Shown: piece after piece, positions 8,323 to 16,348 of the stretch
How positions within the stretch are numbered: the first letter of the stretch is position 1
Layout of the letters: each line of letters opens with the position of its first letter
NCBI GenBank assembly: GCA_963747985.1
Contig: CAVVHG010000002.1
Coordinates: 215,077-279,076, forward strand
Length of the DNA stretch: 64,000 nt
Reading direction: 5' to 3'
DNA from: JACADW01 sp963747985
Lineage (GTDB): Bacteria; Acidobacteriota; UBA6911
Notes under the pieces: model-generated
Database searches by the model: none
Seen by the model: the letters and a program-made list of their open reading frames with translations, nothing else
What the model was told of the DNA's origin: nothing
Translations under genes and position numbers: made by a program

Positions 8323-9841
8323 GATCCTGCAGAGCAGCCGTGGCGGTGCGTTCTTCATCATCGGGGAAGCCGGGCTTGGGAAGTCGCGGCTACTCGATGA
8401 GCTGAGAACCTGGGCTCTCATGGACGGCTGGCGGGTGATTGAAGCCCGATGTCTGCAGGGGGAAGGCGAATCGTATGAGGTTTACCGCAACATCCTGCAC
8501 GGATTCGACCGGGCAGGTTCTGCAGCGCAGGGATCGGCCGTGGATGAGATCTTCCGCTTTGAGAACCTGCCTCGCCCGGCGGATGCAGGACTGCTCCAGC
8601 CTTCGGCGGAATCGGCGGCGAGCCGTTTTCGCGACCAGTTGACGCGTGAGCTTGTCAAGCGTTTGTCGGATGTCCCGACGGTTCTCCTGCTGAATGATTT
8701 CCACTGGGCCGACGATGCCGACACGGCGGTGCTGGATTACCTGCTATCGGATATATCGGTTCATCCGGTTCTGATTTGTGTGAGCATGCGCCCTCTCAAG
8801 GACGAGCAGGCTCCGCTTGCTCGCATGATGAGGCAGGCTGCGCGGAATCAAAGGGCCGTGGTGCTGACGCTCGAACCGCTTTCGGAGGACTCGGTCACGC
8901 AGATGATCGTAAGCATGACCGGCTCGCAGGAGCTGGGGAAGTCCATCGGCAATTGGCTTTATACCTCCAGCGGCGGGAATCCCTACTTCGTCGAAGAGAC
9001 CCTGAAACACCTTGTGGACCGTGGAGTGCTCCGGCAGGAGGCAGATCGCTGGTTTCTGGAGCAGAGCAAGTTGCAGGGTCTGGAGGTCCCGGCGGGTGCC
9101 GCGGTGGTGCTTCGGCATCGGGTGGAGCAGCTATCGCCCGCGGCGCGTGAGGTTGCCGAGTGGATGTCGGTGATCAAGCGGCCGGTTGCCCTGGACCTGC
9201 TTGCGAGGTTGCTTTCGCGGGAGGCAGGGCTGGTGAGTCATGCGCTCGGCGAGTTGATGACTCGGCAGTTGACGCGCGTGTTCCTGGAGGACGGGACCGA
9301 GTTGTACGATTTCCGGCATTCGCTCATTGCGGAGGTTCTGTATGCGAGGATCTCCAGAGCGCGACGGCGGAGGATGCATGGGAGCATAGCCGAGGTGATG
9401 GAGTCTCTTTATGGATCGGAGGGAAGGCTCCAGGAACTGGCTATTCACCACGTGGAGGGACGGGGAGGGGAGAAGGCGGTTGAGTATGCCATGAAGGCGG
9501 CCTCGCTCTGCAGGGCGGAATTTGCCTATGAAGCAGCGCTACGTTTCTATGAGTACGTGCTGGCGAATCCTGGGGGGCTGTCCCGCGAGGTTCAGTGCCA
9601 GGTTGCCATCGACGCCGCAGACGTTTACTGTGCCCTCGGCATCCCCAAGCGCGCCATCCGCCTCCTCGAAAACCAACGGCTCAGTGCTCGGACCGCAAGG
9701 AGTACCGGGATCCGGGCGGACCTCGCCCTTTGCTTGGCTAGATGTTTCCAGTTTGTGGGGGATATGTCCGCGTCGCGGGAAGAGGCCCTAAGGGGTTTGA
9801 AAGTGCGTTGGGTCGTCAGAGTCCGATGCGGCTACAGGTAG
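8282..9841 (+). CDS. AAA_16-type ATPase plus TPR segment of the giant regulator (frameshifted both ends)
   Basis: Continuation of the gene starting at 7384 in the +1 frame. Walker A GEAGLGKS and Walker B VLLLNDFHWADD identify an AAA_16/STAND-like NTPase as seen in LuxR-LAL-type and kinase-fused regulators. A winged-helix-like region (VEETLKHLVDRGVLRQEADRWF) and the start of helical TPR-like repeats (AAEFAYEAALRFYEYVL-type helices) follow. The frame is lost again near 9841-9855; beyond that point the same protein continues as TPR in other frames. The domain probably acts as a nucleotide-dependent switch between the kinase-like input and the sigma-54 output domain. Confidence 0.78.
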   Translation: MRQRSCTLQGRATEILQSSRGGAFFIIGEAGLGKSRLLDELRTWALMDGWRVIEARCLQGEGESYEVYRNILHGFDRAGSAAQGSAVDEIFRFENLPRPADAGLLQPSAESAASRFRDQLTRELVKRLSDVPTVLLLNDFHWADDADTAVLDYLLSDISVHPVLICVSMRPLKDEQAPLARMMRQAARNQRAVVLTLEPLSEDSVTQMIVSMTGSQELGKSIGNWLYTSSGGNPYFVEETLKHLVDRGVLRQEADRWFLEQSKLQGLEVPAGAAVVLRHRVEQLSPAAREVAEWMSVIKRPVALDLLARLLSREAGLVSHALGELMTRQLTRVFLEDGTELYDFRHSLIAEVLYARISRARRRRMHGSIAEVMESLYGSEGRLQELAIHHVEGRGGEKAVEYAMKAASLCRAEFAYEAALRFYEYVLANPGGLSREVQCQVAIDAADVYCALGIPKRAIRLLENQRLSARTARSTGIRADLALCLARCFQFVGDMSASREEALRGLKVRWVVRVRCGYR

Positions 9842-10198
9842 ACGACAGTCTGCCCTGCTTGCTCAATTGGCGTTCTGCAGGCTAGCGAGGTCAGATACAA
9901 ACAGTGGCCTGGCGCTCGCGAGGCGGGCTCTCGGCCTCATCAAAGAGGCCACAGACCCAATACTTGTTTGGGCATTTGCAGATCTTGATATCAGGTCTCT
10001 CATGCGTAGCCTGTGATTTCCGTTCTGGAAGACGCTCCGCCTTAGTTGCAATAGATACTCTGCGGTCTGTCAATGCCATCCATTTACTCCCGATAGCATA
10101 TTCTCACCTCGGAATCAACTTGGCTGGCATGGGTAAGTTCTCCCTCGCTGCAGAGTATCATGAACAAGCGGTAGGCCTTTCCGAGACTACTCCGATCC
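9842..10198 (+). pseudogene. TPR segment of the giant regulator, in two alternate frames
   Basis: No single long ORF covers this stretch, but protein-like TPR sequence can be read by changing frame twice. From about 9855 to 10016 one frame gives LAQLAFCRLARSDTNSGLAL and ARRALGLIKEATDPILVWAF. From about 10017 to 10198 the next frame gives AYSHLGINLAGMGKFSLAAEYHEQAVGLSE, a typical TPR helix pair. Each change is +1. I read it as the missing middle of the regulator; base composition also starts to fall in GC here. Confidence 0.55.
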
Positions 10199-11272
10199 TT
10201 GGTGCTACAAGCCCAAGCCATGTGTAACTTGGCGGAATGCTACCATCGGAGTGGCAGGTTTCTGGATGCAAGTCACATACTTTATAGTATGCGGTGTGTT
10301 ACCGCGTCGATCGAGAACCCCCAACTGGCAATAGCTGGTCAATTATGCTTTGCGGAGAAGTGCCTAAACTCTGAAGATTATGGTGAAGCGTCGGAGAACC
10401 TATTGCCGTCGGGCTCTCGGGAATACTCGAAGTTGCCGGAGTATTCCCGATCCCATGCTGCTCTTCTCGAGGCATGGCTTGAACTAGAGACCGGACTAAT
10501 CCAAGAATCAATCAAATCGCTGTCCAAACTCACCCGACCAAGGACAAAGGAAGCCAGACCATTCGAGGCAGCCTTAGGTGAGATTCTCTATGCTCGTGCC
10601 CTTGCTGCCCAAGGTCGGACTCAGGAGAGCAACAGGGCACTGGAGCGGCTATCTAGGATCATGCTTCACAGAGGTTGGGCTTATCACCTCTGCCTGGCGA
10701 AGATCTGGTTGGCTGAGAGCTATCTCCTCGGCGGGAATCAAGAGTCGGCGATGAAACACGCAATGGCAGCCTCGAAGCTAGCCACGGCCATGCCAGCCCT
10801 GCATCTGCAGGCCTTGTCCCACCTGCTCTTGGGGAGGGCCAGAATCTCCTTCTTAGCACTTGATGTTTCCTCCGTTGAATTCCGCATCTCAATGTGCCGA
10901 CAGGCCCAAACGGACCTCGATATCGCAAATGCGATCGCGCGTAAGCTCGGACTTGAAGGAATTGTGTGGCGTACGCAACTCCAGCTGGCACTGCTGAGCG
11001 AGATACAGGAATGCCCTGAAGCGGCCCTTGAGAATGCCAACTCTGCCTTAGAGCATCTCAAACGGTCGGAGGGCAAGGTGCCACATGAACGCATCGAGAG
11101 ATATCGACGGTTGCCGGACGTAATGGATGTCCGGTCCGAAAAAGAACGACTGCAAAACAAGTACCAGGGTTCAGTCGCGGCAGAGAATGGCAGATTAGTA
11201 GCCATTGAAAGCGATCAACTCAGAGCATTGCTCAAGACAAGCGTGCGTTCTGAATACTGTCTGGGACCTTGA
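10199..11272 (+). CDS. TPR-rich middle region of the giant regulator (frameshifted)
   Basis: Helical repeat protein segment with TPR-like units, for example LQAQAMCNLAECYHRSGRFLDA, then AALGEILYARALAAQGRTQESN and LAKIWLAESYLLGGNQESAM. It connects the NTPase domain to the GAF/sigma-54 part and probably acts as a protein-protein interaction scaffold. The ATG at 10199 is fortuitous: the preceding frame already encodes the first half of this repeat. Near 11240 the ORF runs out with an unrelated tail while the +1 frame continues into the GAF domain. GC is visibly lower than in the kinase and ATPase part. Confidence 0.65.
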   Translation: MVLQAQAMCNLAECYHRSGRFLDASHILYSMRCVTASIENPQLAIAGQLCFAEKCLNSEDYGEASENLLPSGSREYSKLPEYSRSHAALLEAWLELETGLIQESIKSLSKLTRPRTKEARPFEAALGEILYARALAAQGRTQESNRALERLSRIMLHRGWAYHLCLAKIWLAESYLLGGNQESAMKHAMAASKLATAMPALHLQALSHLLLGRARISFLALDVSSVEFRISMCRQAQTDLDIANAIARKLGLEGIVWRTQLQLALLSEIQECPEAALENANSALEHLKRSEGKVPHERIERYRRLPDVMDVRSEKERLQNKYQGSVAAENGRLVAIESDQLRALLKTSVRSEYCLGP

Positions 11273-12845
11273 TGCTCTGGCACGGCTTGTCACTGGTATG
11301 GCGATTGAACTCACTGGCTATGAGCGTGCCATGCTCTTTGTACGGCAAGAGAACGACGATGCGGTCAAGGTCACTCATAGTCTAAGGAATGATGGAGCAA
11401 GCTGGGAAGAAATTGACTCCGAGGTCCTATCCATCGTGGCCGAAGTCTTCCAGCAGAACCGGCCTTTTCTAGTTGCGGATTCGCGGATGGAGTCAAAATG
11501 GCCTGAGCGTCGGCTGCCTTTGCCAAAATCAGTCGCCTCGCTACTGTGCGGGCCCATGAGGTCAAGAGGTAGAGCTCTAGGGGTCGTATATGTCGATACT
11601 CCCACTGTGACAAGAGAGTTCCCTGAGTCTCTCATCAGCCTATTCGCTGCGTTTTGCAGCCTTGCCGCAACTGCAATCGACAACTCGATGGCGCACTGCC
11701 AGCTGAATAGAGACAAGGCCGAGTTGGAGCAGAATCTTCGTCATGCCAAGGACGGATTTGTCGAATTTCTAGGAGAAAGCGCAGCCGTTCGTGAATTGCG
11801 GGAACGCGTTCGGAGCATAGGCGGTTCTCCACTGGATGTGCTGATCTGCGGGGAGACCGGTACGGGGAAGGAACTCATTGCACGTGCCTTGCATCGAAAC
11901 AGCTCTCGCGCTTCAGCTGTTTTTGTAGCTCTCGACTGTGGGTCGTTATCGGACACTCTGTTTGAGAGCGAACTGTTCGGATATAGGAAAGGTGCCTTCA
12001 CAGGGGCCACCGAAAACCGACCGGGCCTGATAGAGTCTGCTGACGGCGGAGTCTTGTTTCTGGACGAAATATCCAATCTGCCTCTTAGACTGCAACCCAA
12101 ACTCCTACGGGTTCTGCAGGAGAGGGAGGTGCGCCGGATCGGCGAGGTCGTACCGCGGAAACTGGACATTAGAGTCATCGCCGCTACCAACAAGGACTTA
12201 CAGAAGGAGATACAGAAGGGAAAATTCCGCGGCGATCTCTACTATCGTCTCAGAGTGGCGGAGATTAGAGTCCCGCCGCTCAGAGAACGAAGGGAAGACA
12301 TACCTCTCTTGATCGATTGGTTCCTCGCTCGGATAGTTCAAGGCCAAGGCCAAACGAAGCACTTCTCCGGAGAGGCATTTCAACGACTGATCAACTACGG
12401 GTACCCCGGAAACGTGCGTCAACTGATGTACCTTGTAGAAGGTGCCTATTATGCCTCTCGGGGGAGGTTGATCGAAGTGACGCACCTTCATCCTGAAGTG
12501 CTTGATGATATAGATAAGGGGCTTCTTGAGCCTTCTGAAACGGCGAGGAAGGTCTTTGATCTACTGCGAAACGGCGAGTCCACGTTCGAGCAAGCTGTGA
12601 AAAGGCCATTCCTCAAAAGGTTGCTCACTTCTCAGGCCGTCCGCCAAATAGTAAGTCTGGCCCTGCGGGAGACAGGCGGCAGGTACAGAAGCGCATTTAG
12701 AATTTTGCGAATACCGGACAAAGACTATGCGGTGATGATGCTCTTCCTCAAACGTCACCAATGCTTTGTTGACTTTCGGCCCTTTCGTCGCGGCTATCGT
12801 GATGAATCGGAAGGCGACGTGCCTAATCGGTCCTCTTCATCCTGA
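11205..12845 (+). CDS. GAF plus sigma-54-interacting AAA+ transcription activator, C-terminal part of the giant regulator
   Basis: A GAF domain (about residues 15-170) is followed by a sigma-54 activator AAA+ domain. Walker A is GETGTGKE, the sigma-54 contact loop GAFTGA is intact in KGAFTGATENRPG, Walker B is GGVLFLDEI, and the sensor region RVIAATNKDL and arginine-rich RLRVAEIRVPPLRER are present. The C-terminus lacks a Fis-type helix-turn-helix; instead it carries the PFLKRLLTSQAVRQIVSLAL...DFRPFRR type module seen in kinase-fused activators. It would open RNA polymerase-sigma54 promoters in response to upstream domains. The real protein begins at 7384; the ATG at 11205 lies inside the preceding frame overlap. 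Confidence 0.85.
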   Translation: MKAINSEHCSRQACVLNTVWDLDALARLVTGMAIELTGYERAMLFVRQENDDAVKVTHSLRNDGASWEEIDSEVLSIVAEVFQQNRPFLVADSRMESKWPERRLPLPKSVASLLCGPMRSRGRALGVVYVDTPTVTREFPESLISLFAAFCSLAATAIDNSMAHCQLNRDKAELEQNLRHAKDGFVEFLGESAAVRELRERVRSIGGSPLDVLICGETGTGKELIARALHRNSSRASAVFVALDCGSLSDTLFESELFGYRKGAFTGATENRPGLIESADGGVLFLDEISNLPLRLQPKLLRVLQEREVRRIGEVVPRKLDIRVIAATNKDLQKEIQKGKFRGDLYYRLRVAEIRVPPLRERREDIPLLIDWFLARIVQGQGQTKHFSGEAFQRLINYGYPGNVRQLMYLVEGAYYASRGRLIEVTHLHPEVLDDIDKGLLEPSETARKVFDLLRNGESTFEQAVKRPFLKRLLTSQAVRQIVSLALRETGGRYRSAFRILRIPDKDYAVMMLFLKRHQCFVDFRPFRRGYRDESEGDVPNRSSSS

Positions 12846-12913
12846 GCTAGGTGTCGTGACGGGATTGAATCCTGGGTGGGAATTCTAGAACGTTCCTGTC
12901 AGTCTCATCGTCT

Positions 12914-13633
12914 TCAGGACTCGCAGGGCGCTCCTCCTGACTCTAGGGCCCGGTGTGCGCACTCAAGCAATGCATACACATTCGTCCCATCAGACGGAAA
13001 ACTCGCTACTGAAGCACGGCAGGCTACTGGAACTCCTTGACCCACTCCGCTACCGATATTGCTCTTCCTGACTTGCTGAATTAGGCGTTGGCCATAGCGC
13101 GACGCTTGGTCGCCTCGCATGCCTGGCAACAAAGCGATAAATCCGCGGTATCCGTATCGGACAAGAACATCGATTTGCCTTAATTCCGCTCTCAAGGTGT
13201 CCGCAATCCGCTTGAACGTAGCATCAGAAACCGCCGCGCCATAGAGGCTCACGATCTGGGGGAAATTAGTAACCTCAAGCAAGAGCATCGAAAGGGCGGA
13301 TCGTTCTTTCTCAGCGGCAGCAACAAGTTGAGGTCCAGCAACTGATAGGTAGGCCATCTTGTACGCTTGGCTAACGTCATCCAAAATGTCGACCTTACCG
13401 GTTTGCTCCTTCTTATTTCGCCCTATAGGAATGAGTGGTGCAACAAGACCCGCGATCTTCTGAAGAAGATCAAGGTGTGGCTGAGAGAAAGATAGCGGTG
13501 ATTCAGCATACAGCGATATCGCACCGACACACGTCTCTTCTACTATCAACGGCACGGAAAGGACATCATTGAACGCGATGAGATTGGCTTCCGGCAGTTC
13601 TTGAAAGTCAAACCCTGGCCCCGTATTGATCAT
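12914..13633 (-). CDS. GAF (C-terminal part) plus degenerate GGDEF domain of an HD-GYP protein (frameshifted)
   Basis: C-terminal part of the gene that starts at 15300. The first 70 residues finish a GAF domain (VPLIVEETCVGAISLYAESP). The rest is a diguanylate-cyclase fold in which the active-site loop is GYRGF instead of GGDEF, while the inhibitory-site motif RQID is kept at the correct five-residue distance upstream. Catalysis is therefore unlikely but c-di-GMP binding through the I-site is possible. Two +1 frame changes separate it from the HD-GYP part. Convergent with the giant regulator, 68 bp apart. Confidence 0.75.
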   Translation of the reverse strand: MINTGPGFDFQELPEANLIAFNDVLSVPLIVEETCVGAISLYAESPLSFSQPHLDLLQKIAGLVAPLIPIGRNKKEQTGKVDILDDVSQAYKMAYLSVAGPQLVAAAEKERSALSMLLLEVTNFPQIVSLYGAAVSDATFKRIADTLRAELRQIDVLVRYGYRGFIALLPGMRGDQASRYGQRLIQQVRKSNIGSGVGQGVPVACRASVASFPSDGTNVYALLECAHRALESGGAPCES

Positions 13634-13833
13634 CGGTTTTCCGTAAGCGCTAACCCAACCGCTGACACCTTTGCCCAGGCCGATCCGAATACCGGACAGA
13701 CGTTCACAGAATTTTCCACTGGTGTGGCTTGCTCTGATGGTACCCGTCTCCGTTTTCCAGAAAGAAAATGCACGTCGTGAACGGGATGATGCGCTCGATT
13801 CTGCGAGCGAGTATTGGCATCACTTCGGATAAT
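13634..13833 (-). pseudogene. Linker and GAF start of the HD-GYP/GAF/GGDEF gene, read in shifted frames
   Basis: Between the two ORFs the gene can be followed: after a +1 change near 13905 the frame reads SATEDLVQLTEFCSSLARYL and ARRIERIIPFTTCIFFLENG, the beginning of a GAF domain. After a second +1 change near 13757 it reads GIRIGLGKGVSGWVSAYGKP, the conserved GAF core, and runs straight into the ORF ending at 12914. With two bases removed the whole gene (15300 to 12914) encodes 794 residues. Confidence 0.65.
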
Positions 13834-15300
13834 TCAAGGTAGCGAGCCAAGGAACTGCAGAATTCGGTCAGTTGGACAAGGTCTTCCGTGGCAGATGCTG
13901 AAAGCGGGGGTAGATTTACCGTAGGACTTCGTCAGCGGTACAGAACTCTCAAGCCTTTCGAAATACTTCCTGAACGACAACTCAGGTATGTTTTTCGCCG
14001 ACTCTTGTGCAGATGCATCAAGCTCACGGATGTGCTGTTCGAAGATCTCCACCAGGTGCGGGTCATACAGAGTGCCCGCCTGTGAACGCAGTAGTTCGAT
14101 GGAGTCAGACAATCCAAACGAGACTTTATAGGGACGTGAGGAACGAATCGCATCGAAGGCATCAGCGATCGCTAAGATCCTTGCTCCGAGGGGTATTTGT
14201 TCGCCTCGAAGCCCATCTGGATAGCCGAGACCATCCCATCTTTCATGATGGGAGCGTACATACGTGGCCACTGGGAAGGGAAACTGTACCTGCTTTAAGA
14301 TTTCATCTCCCGCCTCCGAATGAATCTTCATCTTCTCGAATTCTTGCTTGGTCAATCTCCCGGGTTTGTTGAGGATGTAGTCGTCAATGGCTAGTTTCCC
14401 GATGTCATGCAACAAAGACCCCGTTTCAACAGCCATCAATTGGCTGGGATCGCGAATTCCACAGAGCTTCGCAAGTCCCATGGCATATGCCCTTACGCGG
14501 CGGATGTGGCCATAGGTTGTCTGGTCTTTTGCATCCACTGCCAATGCGAGGGATTCAACCGTTCTGAAATAAAGTTGCTCCTGTTCCTTGAGGTGCCTCT
14601 CGGCCTCCATTGCCTTGGCTTTATTCAGTTTGTTCCAGCCCCAGACGACCCCGATGAGCGGTGCAGCAGCCAACGGCACCCAAGGATTCAGCGAATATAG
14701 GGTCACGATGATTCCAGCCGAAACTGCCGAGACTGAGAATTCAACCCCCAAGGACAGGTAGTTCTGACTCCAGAACTTCAATACACTCTGACCCGTTGCC
14801 AAGGATATCGCTGTCGCTGTGGAGATCGAATTCAAAAGGAAGAACGTAATTGTGAGTGCGACGATCGGCAGCAGGATCTCCGATACCTGTTTGTTTAGGG
14901 CGGGGTTAAGGAAGGCATAGACGTTGCTGTATATCCAGGCGCAGGTTACGGTGCTTGCGACGTTAAAAACAACACGGTGAGGATAGACCTTGGGCCGATT
15001 GGGTACTAGGAGTGATCCTGCAAGAGTGTGGCAGAGCGTGGCAGCGATACAGGGTGAAGTGCCGTAGAGCATGGCTACTGCCATGACATAAGCGTCTCCG
15101 ATTCCCACTATCGTACTTACTGAGGGCAATAGAAGATAAAAGGGAACGGTTAGGACAGTGAGGATTGCAAGTACAATCCAACCCTTTTCGTAAGGATGGT
15201 GAAAGAGGTCATACCCAGCATAGAGAATAATTGGTATAGCTACGCTGGTCAGGAGCGCTATATAGGTCTTTAGCTTTGGAGGAAGGTTTTGCGATTTCAT
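13834..15300 (-). CDS. Membrane-bound HD-GYP phosphodiesterase, N-terminal part (frameshifted)
   Basis: Six to seven hydrophobic segments in the first 215 residues form a membrane sensor, followed by a short linker helix and a canonical HD-GYP domain: VDAKDQTTYGHIRRV, GSLLHDIGKLAIDDYIL, RSHHERWDGLGYPDGL and ILAIADAFDAI. All metal-binding His/Asp residues expected for c-di-GMP hydrolysis are present. The ORF loses frame near 13905 at a CCCCC run; the true protein continues with GAF and a degenerate GGDEF domain to 12914. It lies downstream of two tiny peptide ORFs on the same strand. GC is close to 50 percent, lower than most of the window. Confidence 0.85.
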   Translation of the reverse strand: MKSQNLPPKLKTYIALLTSVAIPIILYAGYDLFHHPYEKGWIVLAILTVLTVPFYLLLPSVSTIVGIGDAYVMAVAMLYGTSPCIAATLCHTLAGSLLVPNRPKVYPHRVVFNVASTVTCAWIYSNVYAFLNPALNKQVSEILLPIVALTITFFLLNSISTATAISLATGQSVLKFWSQNYLSLGVEFSVSAVSAGIIVTLYSLNPWVPLAAAPLIGVVWGWNKLNKAKAMEAERHLKEQEQLYFRTVESLALAVDAKDQTTYGHIRRVRAYAMGLAKLCGIRDPSQLMAVETGSLLHDIGKLAIDDYILNKPGRLTKQEFEKMKIHSEAGDEILKQVQFPFPVATYVRSHHERWDGLGYPDGLRGEQIPLGARILAIADAFDAIRSSRPYKVSFGLSDSIELLRSQAGTLYDPHLVEIFEQHIRELDASAQESAKNIPELSFRKYFERLESSVPLTKSYGKSTPAFSICHGRPCPTDRILQFLGSLP

Positions 15301-15322
15301 GGCAAGGCCGCTCGGTGCCTAA

Positions 15323-15478
15323 TCATACATTAGACACCACATCGGCGGAACATGATCGGTACATTAGAGGCTTTACCGATTGCCTTGCCTTTGCGATCCT
15401 CAGGGAGCGTACAATTCCACCCACAAGGAAGAGCACATAGACTCCCAAGTAGGCTGGGTGCCGTACCAGCCGATAGCG
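15323..15478 (-). pseudogene. Short remnant resembling an isoprenylcysteine-type methyltransferase C-terminus
   Basis: A stop-to-stop reading of 51 residues with no obvious start contains YRLVRHPAYLGVYVLFLVGG. RHPxYxG followed by a hydrophobic helix is the signature of ICMT/PEMT-family membrane methyltransferases, which are normally 150-200 residues. Nothing upstream continues it, because the 19-aa peptide ORF lies there. It may be a gene relic or coincidence. Confidence 0.25.
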
Positions 15479-15485
15479 CTAATGG

Positions 15486-15545
15486 CTACATCCAGAGCAC
15501 GCTAGGATTCTCGCGTTCTTCCAACTCCAGTATGTCCGTTGACAT
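15486..15545 (-). CDS. 19-residue peptide A with conserved C-terminus RENPSVLWM
   Basis: A complete short ORF: ATG at 15545, TAG at 15486-15488, peptide MSTDILELEERENPSVLWM. A GGAG Shine-Dalgarno sequence lies eight bases before the ATG. A second copy 64 bases upstream (15609-15669) encodes almost the same peptide, and in the shared RENPSVLWM-stop block six codons differ, all at the third position except none in amino acid. That is what selection on a peptide looks like. The acidic N-terminal half and the hydrophobic, Trp-containing tail suit a signalling peptide or a leader-core RiPP precursor, but no family is recognised. The PqqD/M50/HlyD gene upstream on the same strand is a possible partner. 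Confidence 0.6.
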   Translation of the reverse strand: MSTDILELEERENPSVLWM

Positions 15546-15608
15546 GAACCTAACTCCGAATCAATGTTAGATTCAGCCTATGAATTGTCCGCGCTGCGCA
15601 AGACCCCA

Positions 15609-15669
15609 CTACATCCAGAGAACACTCGGGGTTTTCGCGGGTCTCGAGGATTTCGATTTCAGTCTGCAT
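15609..15669 (-). CDS. Second copy of the 19-residue peptide (B), with one inserted base
   Basis: ATG at 15669 with GGAG six bases upstream. As written the frame reads MQTEIEILETRENPECSLDV and continues to 39 residues. Dropping a single G after the CCCC run restores MQTEIEILETRENPSVLWM and a TAG stop at 15609, exactly 19 residues and ending identically to copy A. The insertion is of the same +1 type as the other frame breaks in this part of the window, so it may be an assembly error rather than decay. The two copies are tandem and in the same orientation. Confidence 0.5.
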
Positions 15670-16348
15670 TTAGATCTCCAAAATTGCGCCGGCTCCGATC
15701 GTCAGCCGGTTTAAGTTTTTTCAAGACGACTCTTACAGCCAAAGAATCGCGCCTGGATTTTGCATTTCGTCCTCCACTTTTCCGGCAACGGACCGACTTT
15801 CCCGGCTCACCTGTTTCTGAGTTCGGAATCAGGTCCCCGTTTCCTCACTGAATGAATACCATTCAGAAAGTTCGAAAGCCAATCTGCCTGAGGTGCCACC
15901 ACGACAACCCCAGCGTCACATCAGCTCCTGCTCAGATTGACACGGGCCCCGGTGCCGGATCTTTCAAAGACCTCAGCAACCAGCGGCGTATCAAGGTGAG
16001 AGAGCCATTCGAGAAACGCTGAGACCGGAAAATCCCACTCCGAGATCTTCCAGCCGCTAACAACTCGGCACTCTCCAGCCACCGGCGAAACAAACTATTC
16101 AAAGACACCGGCAGCCCATTACCGCCAAAAGTATTCACAGACTAAACATTGGTAAATCCAATGTCAAGAGATTTTTTTGACACCGCGGGCGATATCCCTC
16201 AATTCGTCTTAGGTTTGGGTGATACTTGCAGGCTGATTCACCCTGTCCGCTTCTCCAGGGGAGTCTTTGATTCCGGGACGCGATGCACCCGATTTGCGGA
16301 CGGCAGGGCCTGGAATCCAGGTTCGTCCAATGAAAAAACAATCGCAGG
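15670..16348. other. Gene-poor interval between the peptide pair and the M50 gene
   Basis: About 680 bases with no recognised gene. On the minus strand one frame gives a protein-like stretch of about 53 residues (SEWDFPVSAFLEWLSHLDTP, about 15926-16085) that has no good start. An inverted ATTCA pair near 15851-15866 (GAATGAATACCATTC) is the only small palindrome I noticed. I make no call. Confidence 0.3.

Noticed and set aside
15323..15478. A functional ICMT-type methyltransferase
   Set aside because: Only the RHPxYxG helix remains, about a quarter of the family length, with no start; kept as a low-confidence remnant only.
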